Source: Agrobacterium tumefaciens (lineage in GTDB: Bacteria > Pseudomonadota > Alphaproteobacteria > Rhizobiales > Rhizobiaceae). Taken from it: a DNA stretch of 64,000 bases. The position numbers were made by a program, and so were the translations under genes. This document shows, in pieces, positions 55,837-64,000 of this stretch; the first letter of the stretch is position 1; every line of letters begins with the position of its first letter. The notes under the pieces were generated by a model. It was given only the letters and a program-made list of their open reading frames with translations, did no database searches and was not told where the DNA came from. The stretch is from assembly GCF_000834635.1 (NCBI RefSeq), contig NZ_JXQV01000005.1, positions 1-64,000 of the forward strand, written 5' to 3'.

Positions 55837-57657
55837 TCATGCTCGCTTCAGGTATACAGAGAAACAGGTTCCGGTCTCGCCCGTGACGACAGCGATGCGA
55901 CCGCCATAATCTGACGCAATATCCCGGGAAATAACGAGGCCAAGCCCAAGGCCACCCTCCTTTGAGGTGTTGAATGGCGAGAACAATTGCCCAAGAATGT
56001 CAGGTGCGATGCCCGGCCCATTATCGGCAATTTTCAACACGATCTCTCCCTCCGCATCCTCAGTGCGCACGGTCACGCTGCCATCCGGCTTATCCTCGAC
56101 CGCTTCAAGTGCGTTTTGCAGAAGGTTGATGACGATCTGCTCTAGCCTGATACGGCTGCCAGACACCATCACACTTTCATCCGGCAACTGAATGTCCAGA
56201 GCATCCATGCGCCCGGCGAAACGACTGCGCAGCAGAACGACGGCACCTTCTATGACGAGACGGATGCTGACCGGCTCTGCCGCCGTGCGGCCTTTTCGCG
56301 CCAGTATCTTGAGATCGCTGGTGATCACGCCGATCCTCTCGGTCAATGATGCGATACTCTCCAGATTCTCGTCCGCTTCCGCCTTGCGACCTCGTTGGAG
56401 GAATATCCGAGCATTATCGGCAAAGGCGCGGATGGTTGCGACGGGCTGGTTGATTTCATGGGCCACACCTGCTGCCACCTGACCCAGAATGGAAAGGCGG
56501 TTAGCCTTGACCAGTTCGTGCTGAACGCTTTGCAACTCTTCCGCCGTCTGTTCGTGGCGCACGATTTCGGCCTGAAGGCGATCCCGCGCCATCGTCAGAT
56601 CAATCGTTCGCTCCTGCACGCGGCGTTCCAGTTCGGCGCGGTCCCGCTCTGCGGCGGCACGGGCTTCTGCGGCTTTTTGTCTGCGCCGAAACCATATGGC
56701 TGAAAACGCAAAGACGGGCATGAGCCCTGCTGCAGCGATAATCCGGTTTTCACGGATGGCGCCGTTCATCGTGGCCTGCACCGGCTGGAGATAATGCAAC
56801 GACCATGCCGTTGATGGTACCGGCAGTTCCAGCCGCAAATATTCACCAGCCAGGGCCGCCGGAGAAGTAACACTCACTATCGCCACCTCCGGCCCCGGTC
56901 TGGACAATGTCTTAACCGGCATGGTGGAGAGTTGCTCATCACCGAACTGGAGACTTTCGGAGATTGCCTTACGGCGCGCATCATCAACAGGTGCCACCGT
57001 CTTGAACCGCCATTCGGGAATGCTGGTCATCAGCACCACGCCGTTTGAATCGACGATGTAGACCGGGCGGCCACCGATATTCCAGTCTGCCTCAAGGCGA
57101 TTGAACTCAACCTTGGCAATGACGACCCCAAGAGGGCTTCCATCCGGCCCATCCACGCGCCGCGAAATGTAGAGACCCGGCCTGCGGCTGACACTGCCCA
57201 AAGCGTAATGTTCGGCCTGACCCGTTTCCATCGCTTTCTTGAAGTAATCCCGAAACGCGTAATTGGCACCGACGAAACTTTCAGGCGTTTGCCAGTTGCT
57301 CGAAGCAATCGTGACACCATCCATATCTGCCACGTAAATGACGGAGGCCTGCGTACCTTCAATCAAGCCTTCAAGCTTTCGATTGAGTTGCTCCAGAAGA
57401 GGACCACGGTTCTGGAGTGCGTCTACTAGGTCTCGATCCTTCGAAAGGACGAGAGGAAGGACACGCGGGCGCTCCAATGCCACATTCAGCAGAGCCGATT
57501 TCAGCTCGCCATCGGTACTGGCTGTGGCCAGCAAAGTCTTTGTGGCCTGAACCCGCCCCAACTTATCGGCAGCAACAAACACACCAAAGGCTATGACAAG
57601 CCACATGGCGCCGAAGGCGACCCAACGAAATCGAACTGTATCTAGATTACCAGCCAT
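55837..57657 (-). CDS. dctB: C4-dicarboxylate sensor histidine kinase
   Basis: A 606-residue sensor kinase. The first membrane helix is at about residues 12-28 and the second at about 305-322 ([18 protein letters not shown]). Between them lies a dCACHE-type periplasmic sensor (about 45-295) with [23 protein letters not shown] (partial) and [10 protein letters not shown], the C4-dicarboxylate-binding type. A coiled coil ([20 protein letters not shown]) leads to the phosphoacceptor His 400 in [17 protein letters not shown]1 and G2 boxes follow ([29 protein letters not shown]). It precedes dctD by one base. Confidence 0.95.
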   Translation of the reverse strand: MAGNLDTVRFRWVAFGAMWLVIAFGVFVAADKLGRVQATKTLLATASTDGELKSALLNVALERPRVLPLVLSKDRDLVDALQNRGPLLEQLNRKLEGLIEGTQASVIYVADMDGVTIASSNWQTPESFVGANYAFRDYFKKAMETGQAEHYALGSVSRRPGLYISRRVDGPDGSPLGVVIAKVEFNRLEADWNIGGRPVYIVDSNGVVLMTSIPEWRFKTVAPVDDARRKAISESLQFGDEQLSTMPVKTLSRPGPEVAIVSVTSPAALAGEYLRLELPVPSTAWSLHYLQPVQATMNGAIRENRIIAAAGLMPVFAFSAIWFRRRQKAAEARAAAERDRAELERRVQERTIDLTMARDRLQAEIVRHEQTAEELQSVQHELVKANRLSILGQVAAGVAHEINQPVATIRAFADNARIFLQRGRKAEADENLESIASLTERIGVITSDLKILARKGRTAAEPVSIRLVIEGAVVLLRSRFAGRMDALDIQLPDESVMVSGSRIRLEQIVINLLQNALEAVEDKPDGSVTVRTEDAEGEIVLKIADNGPGIAPDILGQLFSPFNTSKEGGLGLGLVISRDIASDYGGRIAVVTGETGTCFSVYLKRA

Positions 57658-57682
57658 CGAAACCTCAAGTCAGATGGCTTCA

Positions 57683-57734
57683 TTGTGTGGATTTCCGCAC
57701 AAAATGCAAGATTTCATGAGCGGATAAACGCACA
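57683..57734. promoter_or_regulatory. Probable tandem DctD upstream activating sites
   Basis: TTGTGTGGATTTCCGCACAA (57683-57702) is a near-perfect palindrome. A weaker related copy (GAGCGGATAAACGCACAA) ends near 57734. Both are about 90-150 bases before the predicted dctA transcription start, the layout known for dctA of rhizobia, where two DctD dimers bind. Confidence 0.6.
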
Positions 57735-57805
57735 AATCATGACACCGATCACAGCGTCTGATTTTTTATATCGCTAAATCAATTGCTTAATTCTTAAGTC
57801 GGCAT

Positions 57806-57822
57806 TTGGCACAGTCTTTGCT
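57806..57822 (+). promoter_or_regulatory. Sigma-54 promoter of dctA
   Basis: TTGGCACAGTCTTTGCT fits the sigma-54 -24/-12 consensus (TGGCAC-N5-TTGC), with GG and GC 12 bases apart. It lies about 90 bases before the dctA ATG and downstream of the DctD-like sites. Confidence 0.92.
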
Positions 57823-57911
57823 GTCTTCACCTAGAAACGGTCTTTGACCGCGAGCCAGTTCGTCAAACCCGGGAGGCCATCAGGCAGGGTTGTGACCGAG
57901 GAGGAAAGAAC

Positions 57912-59252
57912 ATGATTGATAGCACCGCCGTGGCATCCAGCCACGTCAAACTCCCATTTTATCGCCACCTCTATTTTCAGGTTATCGTCGCGATTATTGC
58001 GGGCATTGCGCTCGGCCACTTCAACCCGACCCTCGGCGAGCAATTGAAGCCACTGGGCGATGCCTTTATTCGCCTTGTGAAGATGATTATCGCACCTGTG
58101 ATCTTCCTGACTGTAGCAACCGGCATCGCCGGAATGAACGACATGAAGAAAGTAGGGCGCGTTGCCGGCAAGGCAATGATCTACTTCCTGACATTTTCGA
58201 CACTCGCGCTGATCGTCGGCCTCATCGTGGCCAATGTCGTTCAGCCCGGCGCTGGAATGAACATCGATCCAACAACGCTGGATGGCAAGGCCGTTGCGAC
58301 CTACGCCGCCAAGGCGCATGAGCAATCCATCACCGGCTTCCTCATGAACATCATTCCGACAACCATTGTCGGCGCGTTCGCGGAAGGTGACATTCTTCAG
58401 GTTCTCTTCTTCTCCGTGCTGTTCGGTATTTCGCTGGGTATCGTCGGAGATCGTGGCAAGCCTGTCGTTGATTTCATGCATGCCTTGATGTACCCGATCT
58501 TCAAGCTGGTCGCGATCCTGATGAAGGCCGCACCAATCGGTGCATTCGGTGCCATGGCATTCACCATCGGCAAATACGGCATTTCGTCCGTTACCAATCT
58601 GGCGATGCTGATCGGCACATTCTACTTCACGTCGCTGTTTTTCGTCATCGTCGTGCTTGGTGCGGTTTGCCGCTACAACGGCTTCTCGATTTTCGCGCTT
58701 ATCCGCTACATCAAGGAAGAGCTTCTGCTCGTTCTCGGCACGTCATCTTCGGAAGCCGCACTACCGGGCCTGATGAGCAAGATGGAAAATGCAGGCTGCA
58801 AGCGGTCCGTCGTTGGTCTGGTCATCCCGACCGGTTATTCCTTCAACCTCGATGGCACCAACATCTATATGACGCTGGCTGCTCTCTTCATCGCGCAGGC
58901 GACCGGCATTGAGCTGACTTGGGGTCAACAGATTCTGCTGCTGCTCGTGGCGATGTTGAGCTCCAAGGGTGCGGCTGGTATCACAGGTGCAGGCTTCATC
59001 ACGCTGGCAGCGACGCTCTCGGTCGTTCCGTCGGTTCCGGTTGCTGGCATGGCGCTGATCCTCGGCATCGACCGTTTCATGTCCGAGTGCCGCGCGCTCA
59101 CGAACTTCGTTGGTAATGCTGTGGCAACGATCGTTGTTGCCCGCTGGGAAGGTGAGCTTGACGAGGCGCAGCTTGCCCGGGTGCTGAGCGGCGAACACAT
59201 TCCCGCAACAGGCGAAGTTGCGCCTGCCGCTATTGCACAACCTGCCGAATAA
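57912..59252 (+). CDS. dctA: C4-dicarboxylate:cation symporter
   Basis: A 446-residue member of the DAACS family that imports succinate, fumarate and malate. About eight membrane helices and two hairpin loops are present. The serine-rich loop reads [20 protein letters not shown] (split in part), and the substrate-binding [19 protein letters not shown] follows. [13 protein letters not shown] and [19 protein letters not shown] are conserved. GGAGGAAAG lies before the ATG. Expression should depend on sigma-54 and DctBD. A terminator follows the gene. Confidence 0.97.
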   Translation: MIDSTAVASSHVKLPFYRHLYFQVIVAIIAGIALGHFNPTLGEQLKPLGDAFIRLVKMIIAPVIFLTVATGIAGMNDMKKVGRVAGKAMIYFLTFSTLALIVGLIVANVVQPGAGMNIDPTTLDGKAVATYAAKAHEQSITGFLMNIIPTTIVGAFAEGDILQVLFFSVLFGISLGIVGDRGKPVVDFMHALMYPIFKLVAILMKAAPIGAFGAMAFTIGKYGISSVTNLAMLIGTFYFTSLFFVIVVLGAVCRYNGFSIFALIRYIKEELLLVLGTSSSEAALPGLMSKMENAGCKRSVVGLVIPTGYSFNLDGTNIYMTLAALFIAQATGIELTWGQQILLLLVAMLSSKGAAGITGAGFITLAATLSVVPSVPVAGMALILGIDRFMSECRALTNFVGNAVATIVVARWEGELDEAQLARVLSGEHIPATGEVAPAAIAQPAE

Positions 59253-59273
59253 AGCAGACAGACCGCACAAAAG

Positions 59274-59310
59274 AGGCCCGCCCGACATCATCGGTGCGGG
59301 CCTTTCTTTT
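59274..59310 (+). terminator. Rho-independent terminator of dctA
   Basis: AGGCCCGC (59274-59281) pairs with GCGGGCCT (59296-59303), followed by a T-rich tail TTCTTTTT. It separates dctA from the convergent cel operon. Confidence 0.88.
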
Positions 59311-59341
59311 TGCTGAAGCCTTCTGAAAATTGAAAGACGGA

Positions 59342-61588
59342 TTACCCGCCGCTTGGCCCTCGGCTCGGCCGGGCATCCCGCGCCGCGGCAAGCCCCCTGA
59401 CAGCATCGCGATGCCCTGTTGAGGCAGGCCCTTCAAACACCTGAATAGCTTCCGCATACCGCTGAAGATTGAGGTATGCATACCCTCTGATCACCATCAG
59501 ATCGCTGCGTTCAGTGGCAAAGCGTGCGCGTTGATCAAGCAGGATCAGCGCCTTTTCGTATTGCTTGCCTTGATAGGCAGCCAAGGCACGGTCGGTGAGA
59601 ATAGCAACCTGAAGTTCCGTTGCCTTCGTCTTGTCCATGCCGGATCTGGTTGCGGAAACGGCAGCATTGTCCGTCAGACCCATGCGCAGATAGGCAAGGC
59701 TTTGGCCATAGGCCGCGTCGCTTCGAACGGTTTCCTGCCCGCCTCTGAGTGCCGAACCAAATGCTTTCAGCGCTTCTGCCGGTCTGTTCGCATCCATCAG
59801 GCACCAGCCCTGCTGCAAGGCCTGTTGTGGCGCAAGACCATCCGGGTTCACGAATGTTGAGCAACGACCCGATTTGGACGTGGTCTGCGTGCGTGTGGCG
59901 ACACGGCCCTGACGTGCTGGGGCAGTTGGCGCTGCCGTTCGGTAAACCACTTCCGCCGGTTGGGTGCTGGCGGCGCTGACAGGGGAACGGTTACCTGCCA
60001 CCTCTGCGCTGGCTGGCACCTCGCGGCCATCAGGCGCGGTGCGTCCGATTTCGAGAATGCGCTGCGATTGCGCACCCCATTGGCTCTGAAGCCGACGTAC
60101 CTCCGCCGCGTTGTTCAAATCCTGATAGGTCAAGGCCAGACCATAGGCAGACGCCTCGTCATCTGCCTTCCATCCCAAGGCGGTGCTAAACCATTGCATG
60201 GCCAGTTGAGGCTGTTTGAAGGCTCTCGAATACCAGCCAAATTCCTGAGCAGTGGCCGGGTCTTTTTGCGAAACAGCTTCTTCGGCGATGCGCCTGAGGA
60301 CATCCGCTTCAAGCGCGATCGGCGGATCCAGTGCGAGGAGATTTGCTGCGGCGGCGAGATAGGTCTTTCTCGCATCCTCGGATGAGGAGCGCCATTCATA
60401 CATCACGTCTTCCGCTTCCAGCGGATCACCGCGTGCGATGAGCGAAAGCGCAAGGCCCTGCGACGCGGCGGACGAATCTTCTGCCGTCTTGGCACCACGA
60501 AACCACTTTTCCGCATCAGCAGCTTTATCACGCCGTATATTGTACCAGCCCAAGAGCAAAGCATCGCTTGGAAGCTTGCTGCTTTCGGCGACGCGTTCCA
60601 TCCTTAGAAGATACGCAGTGGGTACCGTGATGTCCTTGTTTTCGCCAGCATTGGCAACAAACTGACGCGCAAGATCATCCTTGATCGGATCGAACTCGAG
60701 CTTTCCATCAGCGCTGGGCTTCTCCTTGGACAGGAGGTCATCCATCATGGCAATAGGCAACAGAGTAGATGCCTTTTGCACCGTGGCAAGTCGCTCGGCT
60801 GCCCCATCGCAATTGCTCAGCACATAGTTATAGGCATCTCGTGCGCGCTCGGGTTTGTCGGTGCGCACGAAGGCTTCCGCCAGCCGCCATAAGACATCGA
60901 CTTCGCTACAGGTCAGCAATTGCGGATTGGTGGCTGCCGTCTCCACCACGGCATTATACTGTTTGAGGTCCGAAGAATTGACGAGACGCTGCCGTGCTTC
61001 GGCAAGCTTCAGCATGTCGCTCAGGTTCGAAGGCGGTTGCCAGGTGGGGTCCGCGACCTGACGGTCTGCAATTGCCTTTCGAGCCTCCGCATATCGACCA
61101 TTGGCATAGAGCTGCCACATCGTCTCCAGTTGCGCATCGCCCTGCTCGGGCACAGCCAACGGATCTGCCGGTGGCGTCCAGTCCGGATAAAGCACTTTCA
61201 AACGCGCGATTTCGGCTTCCAGACGTGCCTTATCCCCCTGCGCTGCAAAATAGCGAAGGGCACTTTCATCCACTTTGACCGAGGAAGCAGGCGAAGCAAC
61301 GGGCGGTGCTGGCGGGCGGGTAGCTTGCGAAAGCATCTGCCCCGCAGCCCCAACGGGCGAGGGCACGGTGACTGGCGGAGAAGGCTGTGTGTCATTCTGC
61401 GCGACGCGGATCGCGTCGGGCAACAGCGATTTTTCACCAAGCGGCCGATTGGTAAAAGCATCACTGCCAATCGACCCGGTGGTCTGAACCGTTGCGGTGC
61501 TTCCCATAAGCTGATCGCGCCAATGATAGGCGCTGCCCGCACCGATGGCCAAAACAGCCGCCGCTATGTAAACCGGTTTTCCGATCAT
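59342..61588 (-). CDS. Large TPR-repeat protein of the cellulose operon
   Basis: A 748-residue protein with an N-terminal membrane helix (about residues 6-20, VYIAAAVLAIGAGSAYHW), a Pro-rich stretch (about 60-105) and many TPR-like helical repeats (for example LWRLAEAFVRTDKPERARDAYNYV, ALSLIARGDPLEAED, GWCLMDANRPAEALKAFGSAL, YAYLNLQRYAEAIQVFEG, each shown in part). The ATG at 61588 overlaps the celC stop by ATGA and has AGGA six bases upstream; ATG 61594 is the alternative. It resembles the TPR part of BcsC but has no outer-membrane barrel domain. It probably scaffolds the cellulose synthase in the periplasm; this is inference. Confidence 0.75.
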   Translation of the reverse strand: MIGKPVYIAAAVLAIGAGSAYHWRDQLMGSTATVQTTGSIGSDAFTNRPLGEKSLLPDAIRVAQNDTQPSPPVTVPSPVGAAGQMLSQATRPPAPPVASPASSVKVDESALRYFAAQGDKARLEAEIARLKVLYPDWTPPADPLAVPEQGDAQLETMWQLYANGRYAEARKAIADRQVADPTWQPPSNLSDMLKLAEARQRLVNSSDLKQYNAVVETAATNPQLLTCSEVDVLWRLAEAFVRTDKPERARDAYNYVLSNCDGAAERLATVQKASTLLPIAMMDDLLSKEKPSADGKLEFDPIKDDLARQFVANAGENKDITVPTAYLLRMERVAESSKLPSDALLLGWYNIRRDKAADAEKWFRGAKTAEDSSAASQGLALSLIARGDPLEAEDVMYEWRSSSEDARKTYLAAAANLLALDPPIALEADVLRRIAEEAVSQKDPATAQEFGWYSRAFKQPQLAMQWFSTALGWKADDEASAYGLALTYQDLNNAAEVRRLQSQWGAQSQRILEIGRTAPDGREVPASAEVAGNRSPVSAASTQPAEVVYRTAAPTAPARQGRVATRTQTTSKSGRCSTFVNPDGLAPQQALQQGWCLMDANRPAEALKAFGSALRGGQETVRSDAAYGQSLAYLRMGLTDNAAVSATRSGMDKTKATELQVAILTDRALAAYQGKQYEKALILLDQRARFATERSDLMVIRGYAYLNLQRYAEAIQVFEGPASTGHRDAVRGLAAARDARPSRGPSGG

Positions 61589-62634
61589 AGGCATTCCTGA
61601 CGCGTCTGCGTTGCAAAAGACAATGCGAGGAGATGCAACGTCGATGGATAGTAGAGTGTCGGCTTGAACGACCTCAGCTCTTCTGGAATGGGGGCATTAG
61701 TCGCCACGCAGGCCAACAGGGCCGGAATGATCTTGTAACCCGCATCTGACAGCACGTCCTTGGGGTTGCCGGTGCGCAGGTCGAATGTGGCCATGCTTCC
61801 GCCCTCCACCGTTGTCGAAGCGATCAGTCTTTGATTGAGCGCGGCATCCCCCAATCCGGACCGAACCAGATAGAGCGGTATTCTCACGGCATTATAGCCG
61901 AATTCCTGCGGAAAGCCGTCAGCGGGACGAGGTCTGGTTTTCAGGGATACCCAATCGGCGGGAAGCTTTCTGGGGCCAAAGACATAGGCTTTGATTTCGC
62001 CAAGACCATCCTTGCTCAACGCAGCCCAAAGAGGCGATGGTGCGACCTCGTTCAAGACGGGAAAGGCTTCGAAAATGAGATAGGACGGATTGACGACCGG
62101 GCCATCCGGGCGGTCAGCTTCAGCAAATCCGACCGTGCCCGGCAGCAGGATCGTGCGCCCGGCCCGCTGAACAACCGTCTTGGCAAGAACGGTTTGAGCA
62201 ATCACCCGTGCCGCTTGGCTGTATTCCGGCTTGTTCCACTGCTTGGCGGCAAGCGCCAGAGCGTAAGCAATCAGAATATCGCCATCTGTGGCGTTGTTGA
62301 TGTCGGCTATATGGGGTTCTGTCGCGGGGTCCCATTTCCATGCGGCAAGGCCGTCATCCCGCACCAGAAGCTCAGTTCTGGTAAAGGACCATATCAGCTC
62401 AAAATCGGCTGGACTATCGGCAAGAACGGCAAGCCACATGCCATAGCCTTGGCCCTCGCTGTGGCTGATGCCCTTGTTTCCAGTATCCACGATGCGGCCC
62501 GCCGGATCCAGAAATGCGGTCTTATAAGCGCTCCAATCGGCTTGAGTGATCGATGCGGCAGTTGCGTGAGCGGGAAAGAGCATCATGACGAACAGTGCAA
62601 GAGTTTGGAGCCAAGGCGCGACGCGATGTTTCAT
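61585..62634 (-). CDS. celC: Cellulose-operon endoglucanase, glycoside hydrolase family 8
   Basis: A 349-residue secreted endo-1,4-beta-glucanase (BcsZ family), with a signal peptide of about 27 residues ending near HATA. The general acid Glu lies in SEGQGYGMWLAV and the base-side Asp in NNATDGDILIAYALA, the two GH8 hallmarks. A conserved YNAVRIPLYLVR segment follows near residue 250. The ATG at 62634 overlaps the celB stop codon by ATGA; upstream extension is not conserved. Family members trim or release glucan chains during cellulose synthesis. Confidence 0.92.
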   Translation of the reverse strand: MKHRVAPWLQTLALFVMMLFPAHATAASITQADWSAYKTAFLDPAGRIVDTGNKGISHSEGQGYGMWLAVLADSPADFELIWSFTRTELLVRDDGLAAWKWDPATEPHIADINNATDGDILIAYALALAAKQWNKPEYSQAARVIAQTVLAKTVVQRAGRTILLPGTVGFAEADRPDGPVVNPSYLIFEAFPVLNEVAPSPLWAALSKDGLGEIKAYVFGPRKLPADWVSLKTRPRPADGFPQEFGYNAVRIPLYLVRSGLGDAALNQRLIASTTVEGGSMATFDLRTGNPKDVLSDAGYKIIPALLACVATNAPIPEELRSFKPTLYYPSTLHLLALSFATQTRQECL

Positions 62635-64000
62635 TTGTGACGCCCCATACCGCGCAGCATCAGGTATGTGACAAAGCCGAGCAGCGTTAGAAATCCGATA
62701 AACACAAGAGAATAAGACAGGGTGTTCGAAGACAGCCAATTGGCCGCGATCAGGCGCCAGTTCCAGAAGCTGAAGGACCGTGTGACGATGAAGCTTGGCT
62801 GTTCGGCAGCGATGGTTTCCACCTTGTCAGCCGCTGCATCATAGGTAGCAACGCGTCCGGCGAGAGTGGTCCAGCGTTTCTGTTCCGCCATGGCCGCCAT
62901 GCCGGTGCGCAGATCTGATGCGGTCGGTGCTGTGGCCATTGTCCACACGCCTTGACCGCCCGGGCTCAAACCCTGTGCCAGCATGAAAGTTACGTTGGCA
63001 GGCGGTGTATATATCTGCTCTGCACCGGGGAGAAAACGCAATGTATCGGAACTGATATCAAAATTTCGCTTCATCCACTCCTCGAATGAGGATACCTGCC
63101 CTTGCCACAGGCCACCATCCACCCGCTCCCGCCAGTCGTCAAAGAGCTGATCGGTCTGGGCTGGACGTGCCGCTCCTTCATTTTCCTTCCACGCCACCTG
63201 ACTGGCCGATGCCAGATCAAGCTGGCTGACCAGCGCTTGCGGCATCTGCCCCAACGTTCCAAAAAACAGTGCGTTTCTTTCACCAACTGCAGCAGGGGTT
63301 GCCACCATTTCGACATTGACGGGATGGCCGCCCGCGATGGCAAGTCGGCTGAGAAGTGTCGCAGCGGCAGACATGGTATCGGTGTCCACCCGCTCCAGCC
63401 AAACGGCCACAGGCTGGGCGTTGGCCCGGTAAGGCTGGCCCACGCCATTCGTCGCCGCAAGATCAGGCGCCCTCCCAATCAGCGCGAAATTTGGCATGTG
63501 AAACTCTGTCGTATCGAACAGTGCAAAGCGCGGAGTCTGGGCCGCTGGCGCGCCGGGAAGGCATGCTGCGTCCGCGTCCGTGACAAGGATGGCCTCGATG
63601 GCCACAGTATTCACACCCGGCACAAAATGGCGCAAAGTAACATTGATGGGCAGATGCCTGAAAATGCCGCCACCTCGATTTGAAATCGGCACCGTTGAGG
63701 CGATGTTGCCGTTTACGTAGACATCGATGTGGCTGCCGGGAAGAATTTCGTTTGAATAGGCTGCATCCAGAAGCAGCGTGGCCTCACCATAAGCCGAGGC
63801 GTAGAAATCGGCCGGGGTGCCGATGGTAAAATCCGTTCTGAAGCGCCTGCCAGAAAACTCGCTGCTTCTAACGCCGAGGGTAGAGAGGGCAATGCGCCGA
63901 TCAGACATGACGAGCGGGGCATCCGGCGTGTGCCAGGACCTTGTGGAAAGGGTAGAGCGCCCCGAACCCACCGGGCGTTCAACAGCTGCCGACAGCGTAT
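62631..64000 (-). CDS. celB: Cellulose synthase periplasmic subunit BcsB/CelB (partial)
   Basis: The frame runs off the right edge with no stop, so only the C-terminal 455 or so residues are here. The visible part has the BcsB pattern: carbohydrate-binding-like strands (SGRRFRTDFTIGTPADFY, PGSHIDVYVNGN), HFVPGVNTVAIEA and a late LPGAEQIYTPPANVTFMLA. A single C-terminal membrane helix (LVFIGFLTLLGFVTYLML) anchors it beside the synthase. It is followed by celC with an ATGA overlap. celA (the catalytic subunit) is expected just outside the window, upstream on this strand. Confidence 0.92.
   Translation of the reverse strand, partial: TLSAAVERPVGSGRSTLSTRSWHTPDAPLVMSDRRIALSTLGVRSSEFSGRRFRTDFTIGTPADFYASAYGEATLLLDAAYSNEILPGSHIDVYVNGNIASTVPISNRGGGIFRHLPINVTLRHFVPGVNTVAIEAILVTDADAACLPGAPAAQTPRFALFDTTEFHMPNFALIGRAPDLAATNGVGQPYRANAQPVAVWLERVDTDTMSAAATLLSRLAIAGGHPVNVEMVATPAAVGERNALFFGTLGQMPQALVSQLDLASASQVAWKENEGAARPAQTDQLFDDWRERVDGGLWQGQVSSFEEWMKRNFDISSDTLRFLPGAEQIYTPPANVTFMLAQGLSPGGQGVWTMATAPTASDLRTGMAAMAEQKRWTTLAGRVATYDAAADKVETIAAEQPSFIVTRSFSFWNWRLIAANWLSSNTLSYSLVFIGFLTLLGFVTYLMLRGMGRHK

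Noticed and set aside
54846-55886. A 346-residue plus-strand frame
   Set aside because: Antisense to dctD; composition is that of a shadow frame.
1-64000. CRISPR array, prophage, IS element or integrative element at the tRNA
   Set aside because: No spaced repeats, transposase, phage structural gene or integrase was seen; TelA is a recombinase-like protein but belongs to the telomere resolvases.

Overview
The window reads as alphaproteobacterial DNA from the family Rhizobiaceae, most likely the genus Agrobacterium. The strongest pointers are a TelA-type protelomerase gene (needed only where a linear replicon with hairpin ends exists), the lpiA-acvB pair beside it, a tRNA-Arg(CCU) gene split by an Azoarcus-type group I intron, RirA-type iron boxes, a CtrA box in front of minCDE, and the dctBD/dctA and celBC loci. 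No insertion sequence, prophage or CRISPR array was found. Names rest on recognition of protein families and motifs; no database search was run.
Layout: (1) 0.4-11.1 kb, an iron-acquisition island: ECF sigma factor, FecR-type anti-sigma, signalling TonB receptor and RhtX/FptX-type permease, followed by a four-gene hydroxamate siderophore operon (N-hydroxylase, MFS exporter, N-acyltransferase, NIS synthetase). Two TGA-N9-TCA boxes mark both transcription units as iron-regulated. (2) 11.2-16.6 kb: an exported protein, an OmpR-type two-component system, an AT-rich gap and a soluble PAS-PAS chemoreceptor. (3) 16.7-17.0 kb: the intron-bearing tRNA-Arg. (4) 17.0-20.5 kb: choline-sulfate use (choX, betC, LysR). 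(5) 20.5-22.7 kb: an AraC regulator divergent from an Fsr-like exporter. (6) 22.8-24.6 kb: minCDE. (7) 24.9-27.3 kb: polar amino-acid (cystine-like) ABC transporter. (8) 27.3-30.9 kb: propionyl-CoA carboxylase pccBA. (9) 30.9-34.5 kb: D-amino-acid aminotransferase, D-aminopeptidase-like hydrolase and M19 dipeptidase. (10) 34.7-41.3 kb: lpiA-acvB (lysyl-phosphatidylglycerol synthesis and turnover), an M24 peptidase, and telA. (11) 41.4-44.9 kb: inositol dehydrogenase with an IolR-type operator, then a TPP riboswitch and thiMED. (12) 44.9-47.9 kb: Lrp regulator divergent from dadX-dadA. (13) 47.9-53.8 kb: GntR regulator, spermidine/putrescine-type ABC transporter and an Asp/Glu/hydantoin-racemase-family enzyme. 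(14) 54.0-54.4 kb: BA14K-family protein. (15) 54.5-59.3 kb: dctBD and dctA with a sigma-54 promoter and DctD sites. (16) 59.3-64.0 kb: 3' end of a cellulose-synthesis operon (celB partial, celC, large TPR protein).
The genes are mostly self-contained transport and catabolic modules, each with its own regulator, plus a few housekeeping items (min, tRNA, telA, thi). D-amino-acid enzymes recur (about 31-34, 45-48 and 53 kb). The min, dct and cel loci are, from memory, on the linear chromid in A. fabrum C58, whereas lpiA-acvB-telA is on its circular chromosome; finding both sets within 64 kb suggests a different replicon arrangement here.
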